Below are positions 49,647 through 60,336 of a stretch of 64,000 bases of DNA, piece by piece. Source of the DNA: Prunus persica (lineage: Eukaryota; Streptophyta; Magnoliopsida; Rosales; Rosaceae). The stretch's first letter is position 1. The number at the start of each line of letters is the position of its first letter. A program made the position numbers and the translations under genes. The notes under the pieces are model-generated. The model saw only the letters and a program-made list of their open reading frames with translations, was not told the DNA's origin and searched no databases. The stretch is taken from the NCBI RefSeq assembly GCF_000346465.2, contig NC_034012.1, forward strand, positions 10,276,294 through 10,340,293, read 5' to 3'.

Positions 49647-50103
49647 AAATCCTTCAAAAGGACAAATCCTTGAAGCTGAGCTGTGGAGTTTATTTTTTGG
49701 TCTAAAATTAGCTACCACAAGAGGAATAATGGATATTGTTGTTGAAATGGATTCTGTCAATGCCGTTAATCTTATCCTGAGTAATGATCTGAATTTTTGT
49801 CATCCTATGGCTGGTTTGGTTCACAGCTGCAAGAGACTTATGAGCCAAATTCCAAAATGTTTTCTTCACCACATCTACAGAGAGAAGAACGCTGTAGCTG
49901 ACAGATTGGCTGCTTGGAGCCACGACATTGATCTGGGGTGCTGGTTCCTTGAGGATAATCCGACTTGGCTTGGGCCTCTGTTATTGGATGACTCTATAGG
50001 GGTTACTGAGACCCGTATTATTAGTTCTGTTTAGCTGTTTTTTTCCTTTTCTGGGTTTTTATATCCCCCTGTTTCACCAAAAAAAAAAAAATCCTTCAAA
50101 AGG
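49647..50103 (+). mobile_element. 5'-truncated LINE with target-site duplication
   Basis: The insertion 49662-50090 is flanked by ATCCTTCAAAAGG at 49649-49661 and again at 50091-50103, the second directly after an A tail of 13 or so bases. It is only the last 430 bases of a LINE. Long direct repeats, an A tail and a 5' truncation are the signature of target-primed reverse transcription. Confidence 0.85.
49669..50034 (+). pseudogene. LINE ORF2 C-terminus: RNase H-like domain
   Basis: The frame starts inside the domain with EAELWSLFFGLKLATTRG and reads EMDSVNAVNLI, CFLHHIYREKNAVADRLAAW, ending at a TAG at 50032-50034. The acidic residues of a plant RVT_3-type RNase H (E in AELW, D in EMDS, D in VADRLA) are kept and there is no internal stop, so the copy is young, but the reverse transcriptase and endonuclease parts were never inserted. 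It is dead on arrival. Confidence 0.75.
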
Positions 50104-50164
50104 GTGAAAATAATAGTTTGTTTCTTTGTTTGTGCTGAAATTTGTTTGTTAAAGGGTGAAAATG

Positions 50165-50227
50165 AGAAAGAGAGTTTGTTTGTTTGTTTGTTTTTTTTTT
50201 TGGGTCAAAAGAAAGAGAGTTCGTTTG
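50165..50227 (-). mobile_element. Ultra-short retroposon stub
   Basis: TTTGTTTGT(T)nGGGTCAAA (50183-50209) is flanked by AGAAAGAGAGTTTGTTTG (50165-50182) and AGAAAGAGAGTTCGTTTG (50210-50227), an 18-base direct repeat with one mismatch. Read on the minus strand it is TTGACCC plus an A tail. Confidence 0.5.
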
Positions 50228-50348
50228 AATGAGCGCATTTCCACTACCTCTTGGCCATGTGAGAATAAAGCAGAGGGTGCGCTTTCTCACAGTATTTATA
50301 ATATAACCCGGTGGTTTTTCCTCTTAACTCCCCATGAGCACGAAGCAT

Positions 50349-50445
50349 AGAACGCACCGTCTGTATGACAGTGAGTACCAAAAAAATAAATTTTTCTACA
50401 TAGATGAGATTTTCTCGTACTCACTGTATACAGACGGTGTGTTCT
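50349..50445. repeat. Small hairpin element (MITE-like)
   Basis: AGAACGCACCGTCTGTAT...CAGTGAGTAC at the left pairs with GTACTCACTGTATACAGACG...GTTCT at the right, giving about 28-base arms around a 40-base AT-rich loop. No target-site duplication is evident. Confidence 0.55.
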
Positions 50446-51449
50446 TTCGCCCTACCCATAAATATTTTTTTGGTCATCAACAACAACGTACGTATAAGTA
50501 GGTTTTCTCTTTTGACAGTATGCATACAGCAATAAACTCATCTGTGTTTTTTTAAGTACGTCTACTCAACTATATGCTGATTGATGAGCACATGAATATT
50601 ACCACATATTTATTATCGTTAAAAACATATTTGTTAGTGGCTGGTTTTATTTAAATTGAGTAATTGTGTGTTTTTGTGTCCATGAATGAATGGTAGTTGC
50701 TGTTTTGGTTAATTATAAACCCGGTTCGGTCTTTTGCTCAAATGAACGGAGGAAGGTATATTTGACTAACCTTCTTTGCTGGGCTTGAGACAAAGGGTTT
50801 CTTTAGCGCTCTGTGAAGTGAAGCCACATACACAGAGATTGATGACTTGTGGCTCATAGAGTTGCCCTGTACGGCCATTAGCAAAACAATGATATAGAAT
50901 CACCAGAGAACGCATAGTTTCAGACATGCAAAAAATCCTCCGCTGTCTCTCTGTCCCTGTATTGATTTGTGATGAGGAGGAGGCCTTGCAAGTTCTGCAG
51001 GCTTGGTTTTAAATTAAGGCTGGAATTGGATTGGCATTAGTTGGTTGTAAATTTGTACAGTTTGTAGAGAGTGGTTAGAACTATTTAGGACGAGAGAGGG
51101 ATGCTTGTGACTTTCGCTTTCAATGATGTCACACTTTGATCAGTCTATGAAGCACAAAAGATTTAAGAAAATATAACAAGAGTCTGAAGATATCAAGAGT
51201 CTGAAAATACTTCTGGTATGATTTCAAATCATCACCGGCATTTAGAGGAAAATTCTTTGTGAGGGATCTATATCATTCTGATCAGTCAAACTTCCACAGC
51301 GCTGGGTTGCTTGTAACATTAATCTTCTATGTTTTCTACCTTCCCATTTGTTTTCTTCTAACATGGAAGTTACATCAGAGAATCCTTCCAAATGCATATT
51401 GTTTGACCTCATATGGAATGTGAAATAAGTCATAGTGGAATGTGAAACT

Positions 51450-51683
51450 TGTTGGCGTGACTTGTGGATATTGACTTACTTTCCTTACACACCAAAAATT
51501 CCTATTATAATTGTAATTGATTTACTTTAATTCCTGATTTCCTACTGCAAATAGATTTAGGAATTTATTATTTACTTGCCCATTCAGGTTTCGTTGTATT
51601 ATAAATATAACCTCCTACAAGGAGAAGAATACACAGAAAATTCCCACAAACAAATATTCTCTCATAGTTTTCATATTTTAGCA
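51450..51683 (+). repeat. 5' LTR of Copia element
   Basis: 234 bases, TG...CA ends. TATAAATATAACC at about 51600 is a likely TATA box for the retroelement transcript. Confidence 0.92.
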
Positions 51684-51695
51684 TGGTATCAGAGC
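51684..51695 (+). promoter_or_regulatory. Primer-binding site, initiator Met-tRNA type
   Basis: TGGTATCAGAGC lies directly after the 5' LTR and is complementary to the 3' end of plant initiator methionine tRNA, the standard primer for Copia elements. Confidence 0.9.
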
Positions 51696-51742
51696 GGCAA
51701 TCTTGGCATTGCTGACTCTAATTTCAAACCCCCGCCGCTGCT

Positions 51743-52543
51743 ATGGGGGTTGATGATTTTTTCAACCCTCATGGAGGTAGCACCACCGACTCCTTCTCTC
51801 ATTCTCCACAAACCATCGTTGAGTTGAGTGCCCAGATGGCTCCGCTCCTACAGATGCAGACTTTGACCCCGAACCCGATCCAGAATCAAGATCCTCTTTT
51901 GACGACCCCGGCCTCGACCCCGACCCCGACTCCGAAGACGACCCCGACCCCGACCCCGACTCCGAAGACGACCTCGACCCCGAATTTGTCTCTGATTCAG
52001 ACCCTGATCCCGATTTCGACTCCGACTCCGGCTCCGACTCAGGCTCAGATTCCGATCCCAATTCCTACTCAACTTGTATCCTATGCATCTTCCGCTGCAC
52101 AGATTATGACTTCTAGACTAACGACCCCGACACAAGGACCAGATTGCGCATATTGTGGTGATCCGAGACACACTTGTGAGACTTGTTTTAAATCGCATGG
52201 CTACCCCAATTGGTGGGCTACTCTTACAGATCGAGGACAATGCAATTTGACCAGTAATGGTACTGGTTATGGATTCCATACTTCCGATAAGATTGATTCC
52301 AGGAGCTGGATAATTGATTCCGGTGCAACTGATCATATGACGTTTAATCTTGATGATTTCCTGAATACTACACAACCTCGACGAACCTGTATTGCAAATG
52401 CCAATGGTGTTACTTATCCTGTGACAGGGGCTGGCACTGTTGCACTCTCATCCTCTCTCACACTTGTCCTCAAACACCACAATAAAATGGTGTTGCTGAA
52501 CGAAAGAATCGACATCTTCTTGAAACCGCCCGAGCACTTCTGA
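51743..52543 (+). pseudogene. Copia gag zinc knuckle and protease fragment
   Basis: An open frame of 266 residues starts MGVDDFFNPHGGS. Its middle is an unusual Pro/Thr tandem tract (repeats of PTPTPKTT, residues about 55-110) in place of most of the gag capsid region. It is followed by a zinc knuckle C-x2-C-x4-H-x4-C (CAYCGDPRHTCETC) and an aspartic protease motif DSGATDHMT. Near 52470 the frame crosses a deletion and runs on out of frame into integrase sequence, so the last residues are not native. Most of the usual gag is missing. Confidence 0.75.
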
Positions 52544-53205
52544 TTGGCACTCATGTTCCTCGCCATCACTGGGATGATGCTATTGTCACCGCAGTTCATC
52601 TGATCAACCGCATGCCTTATGGTGTACTGACTTTTAAAACTCCCTTACAGGTGCTTGCACAACACAGACCTCTGCCTTCTGTTTTGGTACTCACACCCCG
52701 AATCTTTGGATGTGTGGCTTTCGTTCATCTCCACAAAAATCAACGTAGCAAACTTGATCCATGTGCGCTTCGTTGTGTTTTTGTGGGTTATGCCACTCAT
52801 CAGAAAGGCTACCGCTGTTATCACCCTCCTACCCAACGAACCTATGTCACTTTGGATGTGACCTTTCTGGAATATGAGCTGTTCTTCCATGACCCATCAT
52901 CCAATTCTACACTTCAAGGGGAGATACGAAGTGAAGAGCAGAATTGGAGTGACTTGGAAAATAAAGAAATTCTCCTTTGTACAGAAATGATTGATCATTC
53001 TGAGTCTGGAGCACGAGATTACTCTCTGTCGAAAAGCGACCAATCGCCCATTCATAGTGATCAATTGCCTGACCCACTTGATCCATGCGAAGATATTTCT
53101 GATTCGAGTCTCACACATACAGACAATACAGAACAACAAGATGAAGACCCCCCTCTAACTCAACAGTACCAACAGACCAATCTCCTGAGAATATCTTTGA
53201 GATAA
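52470..53205 (+). pseudogene. Copia integrase C-terminal part
   Basis: From about 52465 one frame reads CPQTPQ-stop-NGVAERKNRHLLETARALL, the late-integrase block, and from 52612 continues VFVGYATHQKGYRCYHP, a typical Copia integrase C-terminus, to a stop at 53203-53205. The pre-integrase zinc finger and D,D-35-E catalytic core that should come between protease and this block are absent, and a TAA interrupts the PQQNG motif. The enzyme cannot function. Confidence 0.75.
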
Positions 53206-53222
53206 CTACTCCTACTAGACTT

Positions 53223-54939
53223 ATGCATTTAGATGATAAAACTATTGGATATCAATTACCTTTCAGGAAAAATCATGGGAAGCCACCAAACCGTTATTCA
53301 CCTGATATTGGCAAGACATCCAAGTATCCAATTGCAAATCATGTATCCACTGAGAAGCTGTCTGAACCACTCAAGGCTTTTGTGCATCAGTTGTCTGCTA
53401 TCCATATTCCAACCAAGGTCTCTGAAGCATTGAAAGATCCTAAGTAGGTCCAAGCTATAAAAGAGGAGATGAAAGCCCTTGAGAAAAATCAGACTTAGAC
53501 ATTGGAGACTATACCCCGAGGAAAAAAGACTATGGGATGTAGATGGGTGTTTACTATAAAACACAATGCAGATGGATCTATCGAGCGATACAAGGCAAGA
53601 CTTGTGGCAAAAGGGTACACACAGACCTATGGTATAGACTATGAAGAAACCTTTGCTCCAGTTGCAAAGTTAAACACCGTCAAAGTCTTATTGTCCCTTG
53701 CAACTAATTTGGATTGGCCTCTATACCAGTTTGATGTAAAGAATGCTTTTCTACATGGCGAACTCACGGAGGAGGTGTACATGGACATTCCTCCTGGATA
53801 TAATACTACTCAGACTGGAACAGTTTGCGTTACGAAAAGCATTGTATGGATTGAAACAGTCACCACGTGCATGGTTTGGACGGTTCACCATGGCAATGAA
53901 GAACAATGGTTTCAAACAGTGCAACTCAGATCATACTCTGTTCTTGAAACATCGAAAAGGGAAGGTAACATCATTAATAATCTATGTTGATGATATGATT
54001 ATTACTGGGAATGATAAACAGGAAAAATCACAGCTACAAGACTATCTGGCTACGGAGTTTGAGATGAAGGATCTAGGTGGACTCAAGTATTTCTTGGGAA
54101 TTGAGGTGGCTCGATTGCAGCAAGGCATATTTCTCTCTCAAAGGAAATATGTCTTAGACTTGTTGACAGACACATGAATGCTAGATTGTAAACCTGCAGA
54201 CACTCCTATTGTTCAGAATCATCATCTTGGAGAATATCCGGATCAAGTTCTAACTAACAAAGAAAGATACCAAAGGTTAGTGGGAAGATTGATCTATTTG
54301 TCACATACTCGACCAGACATTGCTTATGCGGTGAGCGTTGTCAGTCAATTTATGCACTCTCCAAGTGAAGACCATATGAATGCAGTTCTTCGGATACTTA
54401 GATATTTGAAGTCTGCACCTGGAAAAAGACTTATGTTCTCAAAGCATGGTCATCTAAATATTGATGGTTATTCAGATGCAGATTGGGCAGGTAATGTAAC
54501 AGATAGAAAATCCACATCGGGTTACTTCACATTCGTGGGAGGTAATTTGGTGACATGGAGAAGCAAGAAACAGAATGTAGTAGCTTTATCCAGTGCAGAA
54601 GCCGAGTTCAGAGGTATGACTAAAGGGATTTGTGAACTTCTTTGGTTAAGAAAGTTGCTTACTGAACTTGGGTATAAACCTACATCCACAATGAATCTCT
54701 TTTGTGACAACAAGGCTGCTATAGCCATTGCACAGAATCCGGTTCAGCATGATCGTACTAAACATGTTGAGGTGGATCGACACTTCATCAAACAAAAGAT
54801 TGAGGCTAAAGTGTTTCAGTTTCCTTTTGTGAAATCCGAGGATCAGTTGGCGGATATTTTGACAAATGCGATTTCCAGTAAAGCATTCCACAATTCACTA
54901 GATCAGTTGGGCATTGGCGACATCTATGTACCAACGTGA
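53223..54939 (+). pseudogene. Copia reverse transcriptase and RNase H, frameshifted
   Basis: RT motifs are recognisable across three frames: [20 protein letters not shown] and [12 protein letters not shown] in one (to about 53815), then [15 protein letters not shown], the catalytic YVDDM and LKYFLGIEV after a frameshift near 53815, a TGA at 54175-54177, and then RNase H with SADADWAG-type DGYSDADWAG, STSGY, SSAEAEF and KHVEVDRHFI ending at 54939. An upstream in-frame TAG (53445-53447) and another at 53497-53499 break the start. The protein-coding pol region is dead, but the damage is light. Confidence 0.8.
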
Positions 54940-54946
54940 GGTGGAG

Positions 54947-55180
54947 TGTTGGCGTGACTTGTGGAAATTGACTTACTTTCCTTACACACCAATAATTCCT
55001 ATTATAATTGTAATTGATTTACTTTAATTCCTGATTTCCTAGTGCAAATAGCTTTAGGAATTTATTATTTACTTGCCCATTCAGGTTTCGTTGTATTATA
55101 AATATGACCTCTTACAAGGAGAAGAATACACAGAAAATTCCCACAAACAAATATTCTCTCATAGTTTTCATATAATAGCA
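54947..55180 (+). repeat. 3' LTR of Copia element
   Basis: 234 bases, the same length as the 5' LTR, with about eight substitutions and no indel seen by eye. It begins right after the purine stretch GAGGTGGAG. Confidence 0.92.
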
Positions 55181-55185
55181 AAACT

Positions 55186-57355
55186 CACAAACGAATGAGT
55201 TGGATTCGGGTGTGATCGCAATTGAATTTATCCATGGGACCATTTGCGCCCCTACATAACATAACGACACAAATTTTCTTTTTTGTTGAACGACACATCT
55301 TGAAACTACAAAAAGTCTTATTTGATTGTGTACGATAATGACTTGATTATTAGAAGAAAAACCATATTCCCATTTTGACTAGACCAAAACAACATTTCAG
55401 TTTCAAACACTCTTATCGATCTTATATTGCATTTGTAGAGTAATTTTTTCCCGAGACGAGACCAAATGTAACTAATATATCCATAATACGTGTATATTTA
55501 TTGATATTATAAATAAATTAGAAGGAAATTTCTGTAATTTATCACTGAAGTCTCCCCAATCTCTATTGACTCGGAGTCAACCCAACAAATTAATTTTCTT
55601 ATTCGATTTAATCAATTCACAGCTAACTTAATGCTCATTTGGTATTGCTTATTTGGGATAATAAGTGATTTTTAAAAAAATTTGAAAAGCCCAACCCGTT
55701 TGGTAAACTGTGAGAAAATCACTTATTGTTAAAAATTGTTGTGAGAGAAAGCTATAAAGGAAAGCAGCTAATGAGGTGCTTTCATTTTCTGATTATGCAG
55801 GAATCAGTTTCGAAGAGGCGCTGAGTTTAATGATTATGCATCAATCATTTTCTGATTATGCATAAAATCAATACCAACAACACTTTTAACAAAAATTTTA
55901 CCAAACGCCAAACTGCTTTCTCTCACAGCAAATCTGACAGCGATTATTTTCACAGCACATCAATTGCAAACTGGCCCCAGTTTGGCATTGTTTATTTGGG
56001 GTGATAAGTGATTTTTTTTAAATTTTGGGAAGCCCAGCCTGTTTGATAAACTATGAGAAAATCACTTATTGTTAAAACTTGCTGTGAGAGAAAGCTATAA
56101 GAGAAAGCAGCTAATGAGGTGCTTTCATTTTTTGATTATGCGTGAATCAATTTCGAAGAGGCACTGGGTTTAATGATTATACGGCAATCATTTTCTGATT
56201 ATGCGGGAATAACACTTTTAACAAAAAGTTTACCAAACGCCAAATTACTTTCTCTCACAGCTGATTTCTTTCACAGCAAATCTGACAGTGATTATTTTTA
56301 CAGCACAGCAGGCCAGTTTGGCATTGCTTGTTTGGGGTGATAAGTGATTTTTCAAAAATTTTGGGAAGCCCAGCCCGTTTGGTAAACTATGAGAAAATCA
56401 CTTATTGTTAAAAATTGCTATGAGAGAAAGCTATAAGGGAAAGCAGCTAATAAGGTGTTTTCATTTTCTGATTAGGTAGAAATCAGTTTCGAATTGGCGC
56501 TGAGTTTAATGATTATGCGGCAATCATTTTCTGATTATGTAGGAATCAATACCAACAACACTTTTAACAAAAAGTTTACCAAACGCCAAACTGCTTTATC
56601 TCACAGCAAATTTGGCAGCGATTATTTTCACAGCACAGCAATGCCAAACTGGCCCTTAGCCTACTCTGGTCTGTGTCTAATAATTTTTCAGCCACAAAAT
56701 GACCGTGGCTTATGTATTTGATGCCATAGATGCACAGTAATTGTGACTATTAAACCAGTAGTGAGTCGTTACATGTCTCATTCATAAATCAAGTTGGATT
56801 CATTCATTCATGTCTCTACGTAATGTCATGTTTTTTCTCTTCTTCTGGTTCATGCATAAATACATTGAGAAACTACTAAGAATAGTCTTCTTCAATCTAT
56901 TCCCATTTGCAAGCAAAGGAAAATCAAGCAGAACACCAGCTTACTAAAAAAGAAAAGAAAAGTTGAAAGCTACTGAAGTCTTGAAAGAAGTAGGTCCATG
57001 TTGAATGAAAGTGATACTTGTGGAATTCTATTATGATCCTTTGCATTCTTTTTCTTCAAAGAAACATGGGCGTAGCTCGCTGCTTCCAGTCTTGGAAAAG
57101 TGCTTCATGGACTCAACAAATCTCAAGTCTTTCATTCAGCAACCAAAATTTTTCGATTTCAATTCCAAAAACGTGCTTCACATGTTATATAAACGTTAGA
57201 AAATTTCATAAAAACCCGCCACATCACTCGCATCACAATGAAGGTTCGATTTCAATTCCAAAACTAATTATCTCTATATTTTAGATGACAAACATTTGTG
57301 CACGTTAATTATTAGTACCGTAATCTCTCTTCTCTCTTCTCTTTTCTCTTCCAAA
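55186..57355. other. Intergenic region upstream of LecRK gene
   Basis: It holds the trimeric MITE at 55631-56655 and, from about 56700 on, the likely promoter and 5' UTR of the lectin receptor kinase. Short ORFs here (56494-56721, 57005-57284) are not convincing. Confidence 0.5.
55628..56658. mobile_element. Tourist-like MITE as a tandem trimer
   Basis: Three copies of a roughly 340-base unit follow head to tail: 55631-55977, 55978-56310 and 56311-56655. Each opens (GG)CCAGTTTGGCATTGCTT-like, contains AAAATCACTTATTGTTAAAA, GAGAGAAAGCTATAA.GGAAAGCAGCTAAT, and TTTACCAAACGCCAAA, and ends near CACAGCACAGCAATGCCAAACTGG, the inverted copy of its start. The outer ends align as inverted repeats (left end diverged) and the whole array is flanked by TTA (55628-55630, 56656-56658). 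Junctions share or lose part of the terminal repeats. It has no coding capacity. Confidence 0.75.
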
Positions 57356-59425
57356 ATGGTCGCAAAGTACTCAACAAAGCTTCACTTTCTTCTTCTTCTT
57401 CTTCTTCTGTTAACCCGTTCTGCAACTCCATTAAACTTCAGTTTCTCCAGCTTCAGTGGCAGTTATTACCCCACCATATCCACAAAAGGGGATGCTTTTT
57501 TCGAGGGCGGATTCCTCCGCCTCACCAAAAGCGGGGAAGACCAGCTAAAGAACGGCAGCGCCGGCCGAGCCACCTACAGCCAACCCTTCCTCCTCCACGA
57601 AAAGGCCACCGGAAAACTCGCGGACTTCACCACTAGTTTCAACTTCGCCCTTGACTCGCTCAAAGAATCCACCTACGGCGACGGCCTCGCCTTCTTCGTA
57701 GCCCCAAGCGGGTCCTTCCTCCTCAACGACACAGAACCAGCAGGTGGTAACAATCTCGGCCTCCCCGTCAACTTCGCATCTCCAAACGACACCGCTTTCG
57801 TGGCGGTGGAGTTTGACATCTACGCGTATTCAACGACCGACCCCCCGTACGATCACGTGGGCATCGACGTCAACTCTCTCAACTCTACCATTTTCAGACC
57901 TTGGAAAGGAGGTATTATGGAAGGAAAAACAAATAATGCTACCATTAGTTACAATTCCACTTCAAAAAACCTGAGTGTTGCCTTCACTACTTTTGCACCT
58001 GATTCGAATGTTACACAAGAGATGGCACATTTTTCTGACATTATGGATCTGAAACAGTACTTGCCCGACTTGGTCGTTGTCGGGTTCTCTGCTTCAACCG
58101 GTAACTATATTTCTCTGAATAAGATCATCTCATGGAATTTCAGTTCAACTTCACTAGGTGATCGTGATACTAATTCTAACCGCAAGTCAGGAAATAAGAG
58201 TATAGGACTAGCAGTTGGGTTGGGGATTGGTGGCTGTGCTGTGTTGGTCGGTGGGTTGGGTTGGTTCATCATGTGGAAGAAGAGGGAAAGAGCTGGGGAA
58301 AGTAGTGATGAAGATCATCCTATGGTTCATGAATTGATTGATGACGAATTTGAAAAGGGGGCTGGCCCGAGGAAGTTTTCGTATAGCGAATTGGCTCGGG
58401 CCACGAGTAATTTTGAGGAGGGAGAAAAGCTTGGGGAGGGAGGATTCGGTGGGGTTTATAAAGGTTTTATACCAGACTTGAACTCATATGTTGCTGTTAA
58501 GAGAATCTCGAGTAGTTCTAAACAAGGACCGAAGGAGTATGCATCCGAAGTAAAGATCATCAGTCGACTTAGGCATCGCAATCTTGTGCAACTGATTGGC
58601 TGGTGCCACGAAAGAAAATTCTTACTTGTGTACGAGTTCATGCCGAATGGGAGCTTAGATTCTCATTTGTTTAAAGAACAAAGCTTGTTAACTTGGGAGG
58701 CAAGATACAAAATTGCTCAAGGTTTGGCCTCTGGGTTGTTCTATCTACATGAAGAGTGGGAGCAATGTGTGCTGCATAGGGATATTAAATCGAGCAATGT
58801 TATGTTAGATTCAAATTTCAACGCAAAACTTGGGGATTTTGGGTTAGCTAGACTTGTGGACCACGGAAAACAGTCGCAAACCACAATCTTGGCTGGAACC
58901 ATGGGTTACATGGCTCCGGATTATCTCAACACCGGAAAGGCTAGCAAAGAATCAGATGTCTACAGCTTCGGAGTTGTTGCTTTGGAAATAGCATGCGGGA
59001 GAAAACCCATCGATCCAAAGTTTGGAAGTATTCAAAGCAATATGGTTGAGTGGGTTTGGGAGCTTTACGGAGAAGATAGAGTCAATGAAGCAGCTGACCC
59101 AAAACTAAGTGGGGATTTTGATAAGAAACAAATGGAGTGCTTGATGATTGTTGGGTTGTGGTGTGCTCATCCAGACTACAACATGAGGCCTTCAATACAA
59201 CAAGCAATTCAAGTGCTTAACTTCGAGGTACCGTTGCCGAATCTCCCATCAAAGATGCCGGTGGCCACCTATTTTGCTCCTCCGAAATCGGTCTCAATGT
59301 TGTTTAGAGATATTAGTGATTCTCAAGGAGGCCAAACTGAGTTGTCTTCAGGCCAAACTAACTCCTCACAGTTCAGCGCACCTTCTTCTACCACAAATTC
59401 TCATCCAAAAATTTCACTTGGGTAA
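57356..59425 (+). CDS. L-type lectin receptor-like kinase (LecRK class IX-like)
   Basis: An intronless frame of 689 residues, usual for the family. The ATG at 57356 opens a signal peptide (MVAKYSTK then a run of leucines, cleavage near residue 25); the in-frame ATG at 57296 would bury it. The legume lectin domain spans about 26-265 (NFSFSSF, YGDGLAFFVAP, VAVEFDIY, HVGIDVNS, VGFSAST). One membrane helix is at about 282-306, followed by KKRER. The kinase has the glycine loop LGEGGFGGVYKG (about 359), VAVK (K382), HRDIKSSN (catalytic Asp about 475) and DFG (about 494), so it should be active. Class IX members act at the plasma membrane in immunity and cell death. A Ser/Thr/Gln-rich tail follows the kinase. 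A decayed copy lies 3 kb downstream. Confidence 0.9.
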   Translation: MVAKYSTKLHFLLLLLLLLTRSATPLNFSFSSFSGSYYPTISTKGDAFFEGGFLRLTKSGEDQLKNGSAGRATYSQPFLLHEKATGKLADFTTSFNFALDSLKESTYGDGLAFFVAPSGSFLLNDTEPAGGNNLGLPVNFASPNDTAFVAVEFDIYAYSTTDPPYDHVGIDVNSLNSTIFRPWKGGIMEGKTNNATISYNSTSKNLSVAFTTFAPDSNVTQEMAHFSDIMDLKQYLPDLVVVGFSASTGNYISLNKIISWNFSSTSLGDRDTNSNRKSGNKSIGLAVGLGIGGCAVLVGGLGWFIMWKKRERAGESSDEDHPMVHELIDDEFEKGAGPRKFSYSELARATSNFEEGEKLGEGGFGGVYKGFIPDLNSYVAVKRISSSSKQGPKEYASEVKIISRLRHRNLVQLIGWCHERKFLLVYEFMPNGSLDSHLFKEQSLLTWEARYKIAQGLASGLFYLHEEWEQCVLHRDIKSSNVMLDSNFNAKLGDFGLARLVDHGKQSQTTILAGTMGYMAPDYLNTGKASKESDVYSFGVVALEIACGRKPIDPKFGSIQSNMVEWVWELYGEDRVNEAADPKLSGDFDKKQMECLMIVGLWCAHPDYNMRPSIQQAIQVLNFEVPLPNLPSKMPVATYFAPPKSVSMLFRDISDSQGGQTELSSGQTNSSQFSAPSSTTNSHPKISLG

Positions 59426-60336
59426 GAAAGAAGCCTAACTAAATAATTTTGATTCTAAACTTTTAGAATTTTTGTAATTCCACTGTTTTGTCTTCTACAA
59501 GATTATGCATTTCACTCTTTGTTTTGATAATATACAAATTCAATGTAATGTTGTATCAATTTAGTTACACACTAAGAAATGATATATATATATATATATA
59601 TCTATACACGTTTATATTTTAAAACCATCATATAAAGCAGTCCTACCCTGTATGTCTTTCTTAAAGACCGGACGCGCTGAAAAACCTCACCTACTCAACT
59701 TTCTTCACATTTGATTCACATCTATTGATATGATGTGTACAATCATCATCGTACCTTTATGAACGAATGCTTTAAGCAAAATCGTCAAAACTTTTTACGA
59801 TATTAATAATTCTCGGATTTGCGGGGGTCTTTGTGTGTTGACATGTCTCTCTTGCTCTGTTTGCTCGTGACTTATTAGGAAACGAGACATTAGGACCCTC
59901 GTTTCATTTTCACAAATCCCACTCATCCAACTGCCAATTACGTTTTGTCATAAAAAAAGAAAAGGAAAAAAATCAATAAACACAAAACGTGTGGGCTTCA
60001 TTTGGTGTGGGCTTCACTAGTTAATCACTTCAAATTTAGGTTGGCCACTATATAATATATACCCTAAATAATTAACAATATCAATAAATAGGATCAAATT
60101 TGAAGACAACTGAGTGGAAGTGAAATATTCACAAACGCATCATGTTAGATGCCATACATAGAGAAGTCGCACAGTCCGCACATTAGTTTTTACTTTTTAG
60201 ATTTCTTCCTCTGTGAGGCTCTGTGAAGTCGCACAGTCTGCACATCCTCGGCATTGAATATTTTGTTAGTCATATATAGCTACAAACTTGTAGTATTGAT
60301 GGGTCTAATCCCATTTTTTTATTTTTATTTTTTTTA

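Larger units (their letters stand above)
50104..51444. other. Intergenic gap between LINE and Copia element
   Basis: No gene is seen. It contains a retroposon stub (50165-50227) and a small hairpin element (50349-50445). The Copia element is inserted at its right edge. Confidence 0.5.
51445..55185 (+). mobile_element. Copia LTR retrotransposon, complete ends, internally deleted
   Basis: Two 234-base LTRs (51450-51683 and 54947-55180) begin TGTTGGCGTG and end TAGCA, and the element is flanked by the 5-base duplication AAACT (51445-51449, 55181-55185). By eye the LTRs differ at about 8 positions (about 3.4%), so the insertion is not recent but not ancient. The primer-binding site follows the left LTR; a purine stretch GAGGTGGAG precedes the right one. 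At 3731 bases it is shorter than the usual 4.5-5.5 kb because the integrase core is missing. Stops and frameshifts break the polyprotein. Confidence 0.92.
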
